A stretch of DNA of 64,000 bases, from NCBI GenBank assembly GCA_019454125.1, contig CP075365.1, positions 2,474,218-2,538,217 on the forward strand. Reading direction: 5' to 3'. The notes beneath the pieces were generated by a model. The model searched no databases. It was not told the DNA's origin and worked only from the letters and a program-made list of their open reading frames with translations. This stretch comes from Fimbriimonadaceae bacterium. Lineage in GTDB: Bacteria; Armatimonadota; Fimbriimonadia; Fimbriimonadales; Fimbriimonadaceae. Below, in pieces: positions 16,598 through 26,005 of the stretch. The first letter of the stretch is position 1. The number at the start of each line of letters is the position of its first letter. Position numbers and translations under genes: made by a program.

Positions 16598-17502
16598 CGA
16601 AGGTCGTAAAGGTACTTGTCGCCGTCATACGCGCGGCCACCGTAGTTCGAGCGCACGTCGCATCCGTCCACCAGCCGCCCCAGCGAGACCGGCTTGGCGT
16701 GGCTGTCCACGAAAGTCGCCATGAACTGGCGCGTGAACCAGGGCCAGGCGCCGCCGAACTCGCGCCAGCTATAGGGAGCGCGGCCGGTCTGGTTCACCAC
16801 CCAACCGCCGTAGCTGTACCACTGGTTGACGTCGATCGGCACCAGCCAGTTGCCCGCCGAATCGCGCACGCAGGGCGCCTCGACGACCCAGTTCCCGCCG
16901 CCTTCCGGCACGCCGGAAGCCGAGTTGCGGTCCCAGATGGATTCCACGCCGAAGAGCGTGTCCGCCTGCGATTCGATCTGCGAGCTGTTCACGGGCTTAG
17001 AACCCGCAAGCCGGTTCACCGGATCGTAAAGCCAAGGAGAAAGGAACGAATAGTTCATCCCCACGTGGCTGCGAGAGGCCATCGCGTAGTAGTAGTTCGG
17101 GTGCCCCTTCGGATAGGGGGCGTTCGTGTACGGGTCGACCGCGAGCTTGTCCTCCTTCGAATAGGGGTCGACCGGCACGCGCCAGATCTCCCAGCTCTTC
17201 GTGTAGGGCATGACCAGTTGGACCCAGATCTGGTCGTTCGGATAGTTCGGGTAGCCGCAGCCCCAGCAAGCGCCCGACCCCGTGCGGGACCGCGCGTCCA
17301 TGTTGCAGGGAGGCAGGCCGTCTTGGTTGTCGGCCATGTATTGGACGACAGCGATGTTCGCCTGCTTGAAGTGCTGTAGCCACAGCGATTTCTTTGCCGC
17401 GCTCTTTGCCTGGGCGAAGACGGGGAAAAGAATGGCCGCGAGGATCGCGATGATCGCGATCACGACAAGCAGTTCTATTAAAGTAAAGCCTTTTCGGCGC
17501 AT
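16594..17502 (-). CDS. Prepilin-like secreted protein (DUF1559-like, H-X9-DG type)
   Basis: 302 residues. The N-terminus [19 protein letters not shown] is a type IV prepilin/pseudopilin leader, cut after Gly5 and methylated at the new Phe by the prepilin peptidase PilD. The continuation [18 protein letters not shown] is the form common in Planctomycetes and Armatimonadetes, which carry dozens of these genes. The globular part is rich in aromatic and Cys residues (GACWGCGYPN) and ends with a DSHAKPVSLGRLVDG region resembling the H-X9-DG tail. The role is probably a surface pseudopilin-like protein. It overlaps the lipoprotein gene downstream. A second relative lies at 33102-34073. Confidence 0.88.
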   Translation of the reverse strand: MRRKGFTLIELLVVIAIIAILAAILFPVFAQAKSAAKKSLWLQHFKQANIAVVQYMADNQDGLPPCNMDARSRTGSGACWGCGYPNYPNDQIWVQLVMPYTKSWEIWRVPVDPYSKEDKLAVDPYTNAPYPKGHPNYYYAMASRSHVGMNYSFLSPWLYDPVNRLAGSKPVNSSQIESQADTLFGVESIWDRNSASGVPEGGGNWVVEAPCVRDSAGNWLVPIDVNQWYSYGGWVVNQTGRAPYSWREFGGAWPWFTRQFMATFVDSHAKPVSLGRLVDGCDVRSNYGGRAYDGDKYLYDLR

Positions 17503-17560
17503 GATGACTTCCTAGGTTGAATCTGACTGTTCAGCCTAAAGGCCTATTATGACGCGAGAA

Positions 17561-17593
17561 GTGAACCAAATGCCCACCCTTCCTATGGTTCAC
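17561..17593. promoter_or_regulatory. Inverted repeat in divergent promoter region
   Basis: GTGAACCA at 17561-17568 and TGGTTCAC at 17586-17593 are perfect 8-base arms separated by 17 bases, centred between the divergent prepilin and dehydrogenase genes. The spacing of about 2.4 helical turns suits a dimeric regulator, but no regulator gene is adjacent. Confidence 0.35.
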
Positions 17594-17634
17594 GTGTAAT
17601 TACCTGGACTTGCGGGCACTTTTTGCAGTGGCGT

Positions 17635-17640
17635 TAAACT
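17635..17640 (+). promoter_or_regulatory. Candidate -10 box (TAAACT) for a leaderless start
   Basis: TAAACT is seven bases before the ATG at 17648, with no Shine-Dalgarno between. TTGCGG upstream is a possible but over-spaced -35 (19 bases). Confidence 0.42.
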
Positions 17641-17647
17641 GCTGCCT

Positions 17648-18517
17648 ATGCAGCCGGTAGGGTTCATCGGGCTCGGTGTGATGGGCGGCCCTATGGCGGG
17701 GCACCTCCTTTCCGCGGGTTGGCCCGTGACGGTCTGGGCGCGACGGCCTGAATCCGCCCGGCCCCTTGAAGCCCAAGGGGCAAGGGTCGCCCCTGACCCC
17801 GCCTCCCTAGCCCGCGAGGTGGAGACGGTCGTCCTCTGCGTCAATCGGTCGGAGGACGTCCATTCCCTGCTGGACTCCCTGCTCCCGGCCCTCCCACCCA
17901 GATTTCTCGTCGTCGACCACTCCACCATCGCCCCTGCCGCGGCGAGGGAGGCCCACGCCCGCTGCTCCCAATCGGGCGGCGCGTTCTTGGACGCGCCCGT
18001 GACCGGCGGCTCGATGGGCGCCCAAAAGGGCACACTCACCGTCATGTGCGGGGGCGAACCAGACGTTTTCAACCGGGCGAAGCCCGTCATGGAGCCCTAC
18101 AGCGCGCGGATAGAACGAGTTGGCGGCCCGGGAGCGGGCCAGACCACCAAGGCCGCGAACCAGATCGCCGTCGCCGGGTCCCTCATCGGTCTTTGTGAGG
18201 CCCTCGCCTTTGCGCGCAAGTCCGGACTGGACCTGGAAACCACGCGCGCCCTGCTCGCCAGCGGCGCGGCCGGCTCCTGGGCCATGGACAACTACGGCCC
18301 TAAGGTCGTCGAGCGCGATTGGTCGCCCGGCTTCTCCATCAAGAACCAGCGCAAGGACTTCGAGTATGTGGTCAATACGGCGCAAGAGACCGAAGCGGCC
18401 GTCCCCGCGACCCAGCTTGTCGACGCGCTGCTCGCAAAGTTGGACGAAGCGGGACACGGCGAATGGGCGACAGCCGCCCTGTTCGAGGCCCTTCTGGGCA
18501 TGGGGTTCGAAAAGTGA
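17648..18517 (+). CDS. NAD(P)-dependent beta-hydroxyacid dehydrogenase (3-hydroxyisobutyrate dehydrogenase family)
   Basis: 289 residues. The Rossmann start GFIGLGVMGGPMAGHL (residues 5-20) is the family signature. The substrate loop DAPVTGGSMGAQKGTLTVM appears near 115, and the catalytic lysine is in GAGQTTKAANQI near 165-175 (K in the TK segment). It oxidises 3-hydroxy acids such as 3-hydroxyisobutyrate or tartronate semialdehyde in reverse; it could also be a glyoxylate/succinic semialdehyde reductase. The exact substrate cannot be decided. The next gene starts inside its stop codon. Confidence 0.9.
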   Translation: MQPVGFIGLGVMGGPMAGHLLSAGWPVTVWARRPESARPLEAQGARVAPDPASLAREVETVVLCVNRSEDVHSLLDSLLPALPPRFLVVDHSTIAPAAAREAHARCSQSGGAFLDAPVTGGSMGAQKGTLTVMCGGEPDVFNRAKPVMEPYSARIERVGGPGAGQTTKAANQIAVAGSLIGLCEALAFARKSGLDLETTRALLASGAAGSWAMDNYGPKVVERDWSPGFSIKNQRKDFEYVVNTAQETEAAVPATQLVDALLAKLDEAGHGEWATAALFEALLGMGFEK

Positions 18518-19821
18518 CGACGCTCGCCCTGGCGCTCGCCCTCGCCCGGTTCGACCCGGCCGACCACCTTTTCCAAAAGGCGATCGCCGCCTATAAGGAG
18601 TTCGAGGTCGGGGCGGTGGTCATGAAGCGGCGAAGCAAGGGGTGGGGCGGGCCGGAGACGGTCGAGATGACTTATCGCTTTATCCGCGGAAAAGGGGCCG
18701 CGCTGCGGCTCTTCGGCAAGGAGTCGACCGAGTTCATCGCCACCCAGCCCGCGCTCTATGAGGTCGCGCACGCATCGCAGAAGTACTACGTCGAGGAGGC
18801 CAAAGGCCAGCGCGTGGTCGCCGGCCTCCGTTCAATGGCGAGTTGGATCGAGCCCGTGGCGACGATGTACGAAGACCCCGACGCGGTGGCCACCTGGTTC
18901 AAGGAGATCGGCCCGCCCGCCGACTGGCGACCGTCCAGAGCCGTGAAAGAACCGGGCTTCTGGCTCGAGAAGAAGACGCCCGAGGCCCTCCTTCGCATCG
19001 CCTTCGACCTCCAGACCGGCTACCTGACCGCGTTCGAATCCACCGGCTCCCTCTCCTCGCTCTCCTACACCTTCATTGTCGAACCGCGCCAGCCCGACGA
19101 AATCCGGCTCGGCCCGCCCATGACCTACGCCAAGTCGGCGTATCCCCGGTTCACGATCGTCCCGCCTGTCTACGGCTCGAAGGACGCGCAGCGCACCGCC
19201 GAAAAGCTCTTCAAGCTCTACGAACAACCCAAGAAGCTGGCCTACAAGTCCAAACGCTCCGGCGAGGTCGTCGACGTTTACGTGATGGAAGGCAAGGTCC
19301 GGATGGTCGACAGCCTCGCGGACTGGGCTTACGACGGCAAGCGGCTCACGATGTTGGACAAAAAGGCGGGCGTACTCGTCACCGGCGAGGCCAAGATGGC
19401 CGAAGCGGCAGAGGCCCCCTCAAAGGCCGGCACGCGGTTGGAGACGCTCTTGCAGACTCTGGCGCGCGGTGAGAACCCGATGCGCCTGATCTACGGCAAC
19501 CACTCCCAGATCAACTACCTCGGTACGACCACGATCGACGGCGAGAAGGCCGCGATCCTCCGCGTATCCTATCCGCCCCAAAGGGAGGTGTCCGGAAGCC
19601 AGGACACCATGACTCTGATCATCGCCGAGCGGGACGGGTTCCTCTTCGGCGCATCCAGCGCGCAGGCTCAAAAACTGGGAGGGGCCGCCATGGCGACCCG
19701 GTATTCCCGGATCCCCATGCGGCCCGCAGACCTCGCCGTCGCGGCGCCCAAGGACGCCCGAAAGCAGCCCCTCGCTACTTATTTATCAACGAGCCCGCCG
19801 AGGCCTCGAACAGCTTTGTAG
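18514..19821 (+). CDS. Exported protein with two LolA/DUF2092-like halves
   Basis: 435 residues from the GTG at 18514, which overlaps the previous stop (GTGA). A short hydrophobic start (TLALALALA) suggests export. Two halves share the same logic: FQKAIAAYKEFEVGAVVM followed by strands and a region ending near 210, then AEKLFKLYEQPKKLAYKSKR with YLGTTTIDGEKAAILRV and a terminal strand set. This resembles the half-barrel of lipoprotein carriers and DUF2092 proteins, which bind acyl chains or lipoproteins. The similarity is judged by pattern only. Its last 47 bases overlap the convergent S41 peptidase gene. Confidence 0.72.
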   Translation: MTTLALALALARFDPADHLFQKAIAAYKEFEVGAVVMKRRSKGWGGPETVEMTYRFIRGKGAALRLFGKESTEFIATQPALYEVAHASQKYYVEEAKGQRVVAGLRSMASWIEPVATMYEDPDAVATWFKEIGPPADWRPSRAVKEPGFWLEKKTPEALLRIAFDLQTGYLTAFESTGSLSSLSYTFIVEPRQPDEIRLGPPMTYAKSAYPRFTIVPPVYGSKDAQRTAEKLFKLYEQPKKLAYKSKRSGEVVDVYVMEGKVRMVDSLADWAYDGKRLTMLDKKAGVLVTGEAKMAEAAEAPSKAGTRLETLLQTLARGENPMRLIYGNHSQINYLGTTTIDGEKAAILRVSYPPQREVSGSQDTMTLIIAERDGFLFGASSAQAQKLGGAAMATRYSRIPMRPADLAVAAPKDARKQPLATYLSTSPPRPRTAL

Positions 19822-21031
19822 CCTCGACCACGGCGAAGTCAGGCTCGCCGTACCGGTTCGCGACGGTCGTCACGTCCGGCGCGATGCCAATGCCTTCGAT
19901 GCGGAGCCCCTTGACCGTCACGTAGTCGGTCACCGGGTACTGCAGCACAAAGCCTTGGGCCAGCGGCCGCATGTAGGACGCCAAAACCGCGCCCGCCGAC
20001 TTTGAGCCGACGACCTTCGCGCCCAGGTGGTCCCGCATGGCTGCGGCGAACATCTCGCTCGCCGAACCGGTGGCCCCGTTCACCAGCACCACGACCTGGC
20101 CCGAGAAGCGCGACTTCTGGGGGATCGCGCGGAGCTTGTCCGGCGCCCAAGCCGCGACCGGGCGTACGTCCTTGCCCGCGACTTTGCCCGTCGCCTTCTC
20201 ATATTTCTCGACGAGGGACTTGTCCACGAACGTGCCGAGCGCCTGCTCAGGCTTCAGGAAGTAGCCGCACAGATCCAGCAGGTTCCGCACGGCGCCGCCC
20301 CCATTGTTGCGGAGGTCCACGATGAGGCGGTCAGAGCCCATCGCCTGCTCCATCAGCGCGTTGACGTTCTTCGAGCTGTAGCCAATGTCGAACGTCGGGA
20401 CAGTCAGGAGGGACGTTTTCGCGTCAAGCTTCTGAAGCGTCTCCGGGATCACAGTCGAAAACTTGCGCCGCTCGACATCGAGCAAGAGCCGCTCACTCCC
20501 GCGCACGACGTCGACCTTCGCCCGGGTGCCTTCCTTGCCCGCGAGGTCCGCGGGGGTGCGAACGGCCTTGCCGTCGGCCCCGACGATCAAGTCGCCCGCC
20601 TGGATCCCCACCTCTTCGGCAGGGCTCTTCGGGAAGACCGACATCACGCGGATCCCTGTCGGCTCCAACTGGATGCGGACTCCGATGCCCACCATGTTCT
20701 GGTTCACCCGGGAACTCGCCATCACGGGAGAATAGAGGACGATGTGGCTGAAACCGTACTCGCCCAGCGCCTGGTTGACCTCGCGTGTGAAGTCCACTTG
20801 CGTCTTGGCGGCGTCAAGGTCGGACCTGTGCTTCTCGACCGTCTCGTCCCACTTGGAGAAGTCGACCCCCGGCACATAGGCCTGCTTCTTGATCATCTCG
20901 CCCATCGACTTCAGGACCTCGGCCTTCTGTTCGGCCGTGATCTCCGGGCTTTGATCCTGCTGGGCGACAGCGGGGACGTTGAATAGGGCGGCCGTCAAGG
21001 CCGCGGCAAAGGCAAGGCGGGGAATTTTCAT
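19775..21031 (-). CDS. Exported S41-family peptidase with PDZ domain
   Basis: 418 residues from the ATG at 21031 (signal MKIPRLAFAAALTAALFNVPAVA); the frame extends nine codons further to a GTG. The PDZ domain includes SVFPKSPAEEVGIQAGDLIVGADG. The protease core has LIVDLRNNGGGAVRNLL, the nucleophile in NGATGSASEMFAAAM, and a lysine in VGSKSAGAVLAS that fits the general base. Unlike the ctpA-like gene at 9672 it has a cleavable signal rather than an anchor, so it is probably periplasmic. It is the third S41 family member in the window. The 3' end overlaps the plus-strand LolA-like gene tail to tail. Confidence 0.9.
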   Translation of the reverse strand: MKIPRLAFAAALTAALFNVPAVAQQDQSPEITAEQKAEVLKSMGEMIKKQAYVPGVDFSKWDETVEKHRSDLDAAKTQVDFTREVNQALGEYGFSHIVLYSPVMASSRVNQNMVGIGVRIQLEPTGIRVMSVFPKSPAEEVGIQAGDLIVGADGKAVRTPADLAGKEGTRAKVDVVRGSERLLLDVERRKFSTVIPETLQKLDAKTSLLTVPTFDIGYSSKNVNALMEQAMGSDRLIVDLRNNGGGAVRNLLDLCGYFLKPEQALGTFVDKSLVEKYEKATGKVAGKDVRPVAAWAPDKLRAIPQKSRFSGQVVVLVNGATGSASEMFAAAMRDHLGAKVVGSKSAGAVLASYMRPLAQGFVLQYPVTDYVTVKGLRIEGIGIAPDVTTVANRYGEPDFAVVEATKLFEASAGSLINK

Positions 21032-21041
21032 CGTGGAGACC

Positions 21042-21064
21042 AAAAGGGGTTGTTCCACCCTTTT
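21042..21064 (-). terminator. Possible terminator downstream of mgtE
   Basis: On the minus strand AAAAGGG and CCCTTTT form a 7-base stem around a 9-base loop, with the T-run at the 3' side, just after the mgtE gene and just before the S41 peptidase ATG. It could equally affect translation of that gene. Confidence 0.38.
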
Positions 21065-21142
21065 TACGGAAAACCTATCGCCGACAGTGCCCCGTTCCCC
21101 CAGACCGCCTGTAAGTGTCCGAAAGACCCGTAGAGTCGCTGG

Positions 21143-22516
21143 TCATTTGAAGCGGAAGAGCCGCAGCGCGACTTCGAAATAGATCACGAGCCCGGTCGCG
21201 TCCACGAACGTCGAGATGAAGGGGGCGCTCATCACAGCCGGGTCGATGTTCAGTCGCTTCGCGGCCAGCGGGAGCAGGGAACCCACCGTCGCCGCCCAGG
21301 TGACGACCAACGGAAGGGCGACTGCGACGATCGCGCTGATCTGGAGGCCGCTGTTCCAGCCAAAGTAAGCCCGAAGGAAGCCGGCGACCCCCAGGCTCCC
21401 CCCGATCATCAGGGCGACGGTCATCTCCCGGACGAAGACGAGCCAAGCGTCGCGCAACTCCACCTCTCCAACCGCCAGACCACGGGTGATCGTGGTCGTG
21501 ACCTGGGAACCGCTGTTGCCCCCTGCGCCCAAGACCAAGGGGATGAAGGGGATCAGCAGCCCAATCCCCTGAGGGTCGCCCTCGACCAGGTTCGTATAGT
21601 GCCGCATCACCCCGCCCGTCAGGGTTTCCGCGACGAAGAGGATCAGCAACCAGGGAAAACGACGCTTGTAAAGCTGCCAGGGGCTGAGCGAGATGTACGA
21701 TTCCACAGAACCCGTGACCGCGCCGAGGGCGAGGACGTCCTCGGATTCCGCCTCGCGCAGGACGGTCTGCGCATCGTCGCCTGTGAAGAGGCCCACCATC
21801 CGGCCCCGCTCGTCGATGACCGGCAGCGAGTAAAAGCCGTAGCGGGCCATGCGGCGGGCTGCCTCTTCGTCCCGCTCTGAGGCGTGGGCGACGATCGGCT
21901 CCGGGTTCATCACCTCGCGCGCCAAAGCGCCGGGTTCCGCCCGCAGGGCCCGGCGCAAGCTGAAGACGCCCTTCAAGAAGCGGTCCTCGTCGACGACGTA
22001 GACATCGTTGACCGTCTCGTACTTGTCCTCGCTGGCCAGGCGGAGGTCGTCCATGATCGACTGCATCGTCGCGTCCGGACTCGCCTCGAAGAACTTTTCC
22101 GTCATCGCCCGGCCGACGCTCCGCTCCGGGTAGTAGAGGAGGCGGCGGATCTCACGGGCGTCTTCCGGCGGGATCAGGTTCAGGAGGACGTCGAAGCGCT
22201 CGTCCCCCAGTTCCTCGTGAAGGTCGATGGCGTCGTCCATCGGGAGGACGTCCAGATAGACCGCAAGGACCTCGTCGGGAAGGTCGGCGGCCAAGCCCCG
22301 CGCCGTTTCGGTCGGCAGCTCGACCATCACATAGCCCGCCTTGAGCGAGTCCATCTGCTCCAAGAGCGCCCGTCCCTCGTCCCGGGAAAGCCGCTCCAGG
22401 GCCGCCGCCAAGTCCTCAGCCCTTTGACCCGCCAGTTCTTGGCGCAGCTCCGCGCCCCCCTCTTCCTGATGCAGAAGGGAGCGCAAGCGGTCGCTGAGGG
22501 CAACGGGATCGGCCAA
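21143..22516 (-). CDS. mgtE: Magnesium transporter MgtE
   Basis: 457 residues: N-terminal superhelical domain (about 20-130, LPDEVLAVYLDVLPMDDAIDLHEEL), two CBS domains (about 135-260, NDVYVVDEDRFLKGVFSL and GFYSLPVIDERGRMVGLFT), a plug helix, and a C-terminal five-helix channel with PFIPLVLGAGGNSGSQ, whose Gly-Gly-Asn-Ser-Gly-Ser-Gln lines the Mg2+ pore. The soluble domains close the gate when cytosolic Mg2+ is high. The start is TTG at 22516, and a TAAGAT is seven bases upstream, consistent with a leaderless mRNA. There is no room for an M-box riboswitch in the 50-base gap. Confidence 0.95.
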   Translation of the reverse strand: MADPVALSDRLRSLLHQEEGGAELRQELAGQRAEDLAAALERLSRDEGRALLEQMDSLKAGYVMVELPTETARGLAADLPDEVLAVYLDVLPMDDAIDLHEELGDERFDVLLNLIPPEDAREIRRLLYYPERSVGRAMTEKFFEASPDATMQSIMDDLRLASEDKYETVNDVYVVDEDRFLKGVFSLRRALRAEPGALAREVMNPEPIVAHASERDEEAARRMARYGFYSLPVIDERGRMVGLFTGDDAQTVLREAESEDVLALGAVTGSVESYISLSPWQLYKRRFPWLLILFVAETLTGGVMRHYTNLVEGDPQGIGLLIPFIPLVLGAGGNSGSQVTTTITRGLAVGEVELRDAWLVFVREMTVALMIGGSLGVAGFLRAYFGWNSGLQISAIVAVALPLVVTWAATVGSLLPLAAKRLNIDPAVMSAPFISTFVDATGLVIYFEVALRLFRFK

Positions 22517-22560
22517 CCCGGCAATCTTAACGCCCCGGCCACTTCGGTCTCTCGGACCGG

Positions 22561-22566
22561 TATAAA
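22561..22566 (+). promoter_or_regulatory. Candidate -10 box (TATAAA) for tilS
   Basis: TATAAA lies six bases before the GTG at 22573. This spacing favours that GTG over the TTG one codon earlier as the tilS start and suggests a leaderless mRNA. Confidence 0.42.
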
Positions 22567-22572
22567 CATTTG

Positions 22573-23943
22573 GTGCTTGAGGCGTTCGTCGCGGGGCTCG
22601 ACGAGTCCAATCTGGTCCCGGCCGGGTGCCGGGTCCTCGTTGGGTACAGCGGCGGGCCCGACTCCACCTGTCTCCTCCACCTCCTCGTCCGAGCCGGGCG
22701 CGACGTTGTGGCCGCCCATCTCCACCACGGGCAGCGGCACGAGGCCGACGAGGAGGCCGAACGGTGCTCCGCCTTCGCAGAGGGCCTTGGAGTGCCCTTC
22801 ATGGCCGGCCGGGCAGACGTGCCGCTGATGGCGCGGTCGCTGGGACTCAGCTTGGAGGAGGCGGGGCGGAGGGCCCGCTACGCCTTCTTCGACCAGGCGA
22901 TGGCATCAACCTCCTCCCAGCGGATCGCGACGGCCCACACCGCAGACGACCAGGTCGAGACGATCCTCCTGAACCTAACCCGGGGCACCGGCCTCACGGG
23001 GCTGCGCGGCATCCCCCTCCAAAGGGGCCCCATTGTCCGCCCCCTACTCCGCTTCTCCCGCGCCGAGACGGTGGCCTACTGCCAGGAATACGGCCTCTGG
23101 ACCCACGACGATCCCGCCAACCACGACCTCGCCCACAGTCGGGCAAGGATGCGGCACCGCGTGGTGCCAGAACTGGAGCAGATCAACCCTTCACTCAGGA
23201 CCGGCTTCGCCCGGCTCGCCAGCTTGGTCGAGCGCGAGGACGAGTTCCTGAACGCAATGGCCGCGGCCGCGGCGGAGCGGTGCGAACGGCACCTGAACGG
23301 AAGCCTCCGCTTCCTGACCCTGAACGACGAGGTCGCCTTCGACCTTGCCGCAGTGGCCCAGGAGCCGCCCGTGTTGCGGGCGCGGCTTCTGCGCCTGGTC
23401 GCCGACGCGCTCGGGCGTCCACCGGAGTTCGACTGGGTGGAGGCGGCGCTTGGGAGCCTCATGGCCCATCCGAAGGGTTCCTTGACCCTTTCCAACGGTG
23501 GGCCCCGATTGACCTGGAAGGACGGGCTGCTGCACTTCCAGCGCCTCGACGAGAACCCGCCGTTCTCCTTCCCGTTCCAAATCCCGGGCGAAGCCGAGAG
23601 CCTGCAAATGGGGTGGCGCTTCACCGCTTCCAAGAACGTTCGGAAAGAGCCTCCTGCAAGCCGGCTCGAGGAGGTCGCCGACGCCGAGAAACTCGTCCCC
23701 CCGCTGAGCCTGCGAAGCGTCCAGCCCGGAGACCGCATAAGCCCTTTAGGGCTCGGTGGAACAAAACTGGTCTCCGACGTCTATCAAGAAATGGGTTTGA
23801 CCGAGTTCGCCAGAAGCCGGTTGCCGATCCTCTCAGACGCGGACGGAATCGTCTGGGTCCCCGGCGGAAGGCTAAGCGAGCGAGTCAGAATCACCGAGCA
23901 TACGACTCAGGCGGTGCGTTTACACTTTGGTCCGTTGGACTGA
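22573..23943 (+). CDS. tilS: tRNA(Ile)-lysidine synthase
   Basis: 456 residues. It converts C34 of the CAU-anticodon tRNA-Ile to lysidine, so that AUA is read as isoleucine; this is an essential step. The N-type ATP pyrophosphatase P-loop is VGYSGGPDST near residue 24. Further marks are HLHHGQRHEADEEA, ATAHTADDQVETILLNL, the RGTGLTGLRGIP stretch, and NHDLAHSRARMRHRVVPEL (tRNA contact). The C-terminal TilS domain includes LRSVQPGDRISPLGLGGTKLVSD. Full length. Divergent from mgtE. Confidence 0.95.
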   Translation: MLEAFVAGLDESNLVPAGCRVLVGYSGGPDSTCLLHLLVRAGRDVVAAHLHHGQRHEADEEAERCSAFAEGLGVPFMAGRADVPLMARSLGLSLEEAGRRARYAFFDQAMASTSSQRIATAHTADDQVETILLNLTRGTGLTGLRGIPLQRGPIVRPLLRFSRAETVAYCQEYGLWTHDDPANHDLAHSRARMRHRVVPELEQINPSLRTGFARLASLVEREDEFLNAMAAAAAERCERHLNGSLRFLTLNDEVAFDLAAVAQEPPVLRARLLRLVADALGRPPEFDWVEAALGSLMAHPKGSLTLSNGGPRLTWKDGLLHFQRLDENPPFSFPFQIPGEAESLQMGWRFTASKNVRKEPPASRLEEVADAEKLVPPLSLRSVQPGDRISPLGLGGTKLVSDVYQEMGLTEFARSRLPILSDADGIVWVPGGRLSERVRITEHTTQAVRLHFGPLD

Positions 23944-24030
23944 GCACCCTGGGCGAGCCCGGAACGGGTGGTTTATGTCAGACGTAGGTAGATCAACGCA
24001 CACTCCCGGGCAAGGGTTGTTGGAGTAGAT

Positions 24031-25968
24031 TTGAACAAAGGAGCGCAAGTTCTCGTTTTCAGCGTCTTGGCGCTGTTGGTCGTGATCATCGGATTGAGCG
24101 TGATCAGCCCGCCGTCCGCCCTCGGGTTTGCCGCGAAACAGCCCCGCAGGCTCCAGATCTCCGAGTTCCTTACAGAGGTCGATGCGGGCAATGTCAAGTC
24201 CGCCAGCTGGCAGCAGCAGAACATCTCGGGCGAGCTCAAGGGCGACGAGCGCTATACGGTGCGGGCCTATCCGCCCGAGACCGACGCAGGCTCGAACCTT
24301 CTCGCGAAGATGGAGACCAGCAAGGTCGAGGTCAAGATCGAGGAGCCGCCGCCGGCCCAGACGATCCTGCCGTTCGTAGGCATGTTCCTTGTCCCGATCT
24401 TGTTCTTCGCCCTCATCTGGCTCTTCCTGAACCGCGCCGCCCAAGCCGGCGGTAACCAGGCCATGAACTTTGGCCGTAGCAAGGCGAAGCGGGCCGGAGA
24501 ACAAAGCCCCAAGATCACGTTCGAGGACGTGGCCGGCATCGAAGAAGCCAAGGCCGAGCTCTACGAGATCGTCGACTTCCTTCGCAACACGAAGAAATAC
24601 GTCGCCCTCGGCGCGAAGATCCCGAAGGGCGTGCTCCTCACCGGCCCCCCCGGCGTGGGCAAGACCCACCTTGCCCGGGCCATCGCCGGCGAGGCGGGCG
24701 TGCCGTTCTTCCACATCAGCGGCTCTGACTTCGTCGAGATGTTCGTGGGCGTCGGCGCGGCCCGGGTCCGCGACCTCTTCGAAACCGCCAAGGCCCACCG
24801 GCCGTGCCTGATCTTCATCGACGAGATCGACGCCGTCGGCCGCCAGCGGGGCGCCGGACTCGGCGGGGGCCACGACGAGCGCGAACAGACCTTGAACCAG
24901 CTTCTGGTCGAGATGGACGGCTTCGACCCCAACACGGGCGTCATCATGATCGCTGCCACGAACCGGCCGGACGTGCTCGACCCGGCGCTCCTGCGCCCGG
25001 GCCGCTTCGACCGTCAGATCGTGGTCGATCCCCCCGACGCCAACGGCCGCGAGCAGATCCTCCGGATCCATGCCAAGGGCAAGCCCGTGGCGAGCGACGT
25101 CGACCTTTCCGTCATCGCAAAGCGGACGCCAGGCTTCACCGGCGCGGACCTCGCGAACGGCCTCAACGAGGCCGCCCTGCTGGCCGCACGGCGCAACCGC
25201 GCCAAGGTCCACATGGACGACGTCGAGGAAGCCCTCGACCGCGTGATGGCCGGTCCCCAGCGCAAGAGCCGCGTCATCGACGCCGACGAGCGCAGGACCA
25301 TCGCCGTCCACGAGGCGGGACACGCGATCGTTGGAGAACTCCTCGAACACTGCGACCCCGTCCACAAGGTCACGATCCTGCCGCGGGGCATGTCGCTGGG
25401 CTCCACCTGGCAACTCCCCGAAAAAGACTCTTACCTCGTGACCGAGGCCGAGCTCTTGGACGATGTGAGCGCCCTGCTGGGCGGGCGCGTGGCCGAGGAG
25501 ATCGTCTTCAACCAAGTCACCACCGGGGCCTCGAACGACCTCCAGCGCGTCAGCTCCATCGCGCGCGCCATGGTCACCGAATACGGCATGAGCGACAAGC
25601 TCGGCACGCTGGCTATCGGGCGTCGGTCGCGGAACCCGTTCTTGGGTCGCGACTACAGCGAGGACAGGGACTACAGCGAGGACATCGCGCGACAGATCGA
25701 CGAGGAAGTCCGAAACATCGTCGAGCACTGCCGACAGCGCTCCTTCGACCTCATCACCCAGAACCGTGAGAAGCTCGACCAGGTCGTCGACGCGCTCCTG
25801 GAGCATGAGACGCTGGACCGCGAGCAGTTCTTGGCCGTCATGGCCGGCAAGTCGGTTCCTGCGCGCAGCCCCGCTGAACCGCCCGAGGCCGAAGCCACCG
25901 TCAACAAAGAGAACGAAAAGCGTTCCTCGACGGGGACGTCCCCTCGTCTAGAGCCCGACCCTGCTTAA
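24031..25968 (+). CDS. ftsH: ATP-dependent zinc metalloprotease FtsH
   Basis: 645 residues. It degrades misfolded membrane and short-lived cytosolic proteins, as a hexamer in the inner membrane. Two membrane helices (about 5-24 and 111-133) flank a periplasmic domain. The AAA module has Walker [10 protein letters not shown] at 205-213, Walker [13 protein letters not shown], and second-region-of-homology [12 protein letters not shown]; zinc-site HEAGH is at 427-431. The TTG start is supported by GGAG five bases upstream. Two copies of DYSED separated by one Arg near 541-551 come from an in-frame duplication of 18 bases. The C-terminal tail is short and polar. It is followed by a small hairpin (25970-25984) and a TPR gene. 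Confidence 0.97.
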   Translation: MNKGAQVLVFSVLALLVVIIGLSVISPPSALGFAAKQPRRLQISEFLTEVDAGNVKSASWQQQNISGELKGDERYTVRAYPPETDAGSNLLAKMETSKVEVKIEEPPPAQTILPFVGMFLVPILFFALIWLFLNRAAQAGGNQAMNFGRSKAKRAGEQSPKITFEDVAGIEEAKAELYEIVDFLRNTKKYVALGAKIPKGVLLTGPPGVGKTHLARAIAGEAGVPFFHISGSDFVEMFVGVGAARVRDLFETAKAHRPCLIFIDEIDAVGRQRGAGLGGGHDEREQTLNQLLVEMDGFDPNTGVIMIAATNRPDVLDPALLRPGRFDRQIVVDPPDANGREQILRIHAKGKPVASDVDLSVIAKRTPGFTGADLANGLNEAALLAARRNRAKVHMDDVEEALDRVMAGPQRKSRVIDADERRTIAVHEAGHAIVGELLEHCDPVHKVTILPRGMSLGSTWQLPEKDSYLVTEAELLDDVSALLGGRVAEEIVFNQVTTGASNDLQRVSSIARAMVTEYGMSDKLGTLAIGRRSRNPFLGRDYSEDRDYSEDIARQIDEEVRNIVEHCRQRSFDLITQNREKLDQVVDALLEHETLDREQFLAVMAGKSVPARSPAEPPEAEATVNKENEKRSSTGTSPRLEPDPA

Positions 25969-26005
25969 GCACGGACACACCGTGTAGGCCGTATCGCCCA
26001 TCCGG

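Noticed and set aside
23920-25806. 628-codon open frame on the minus strand across ftsH
   Set aside because: It is the mirror of a certain gene in a GC-rich genome; its translation is rich in Arg, Val, Asp and Gly without motifs.
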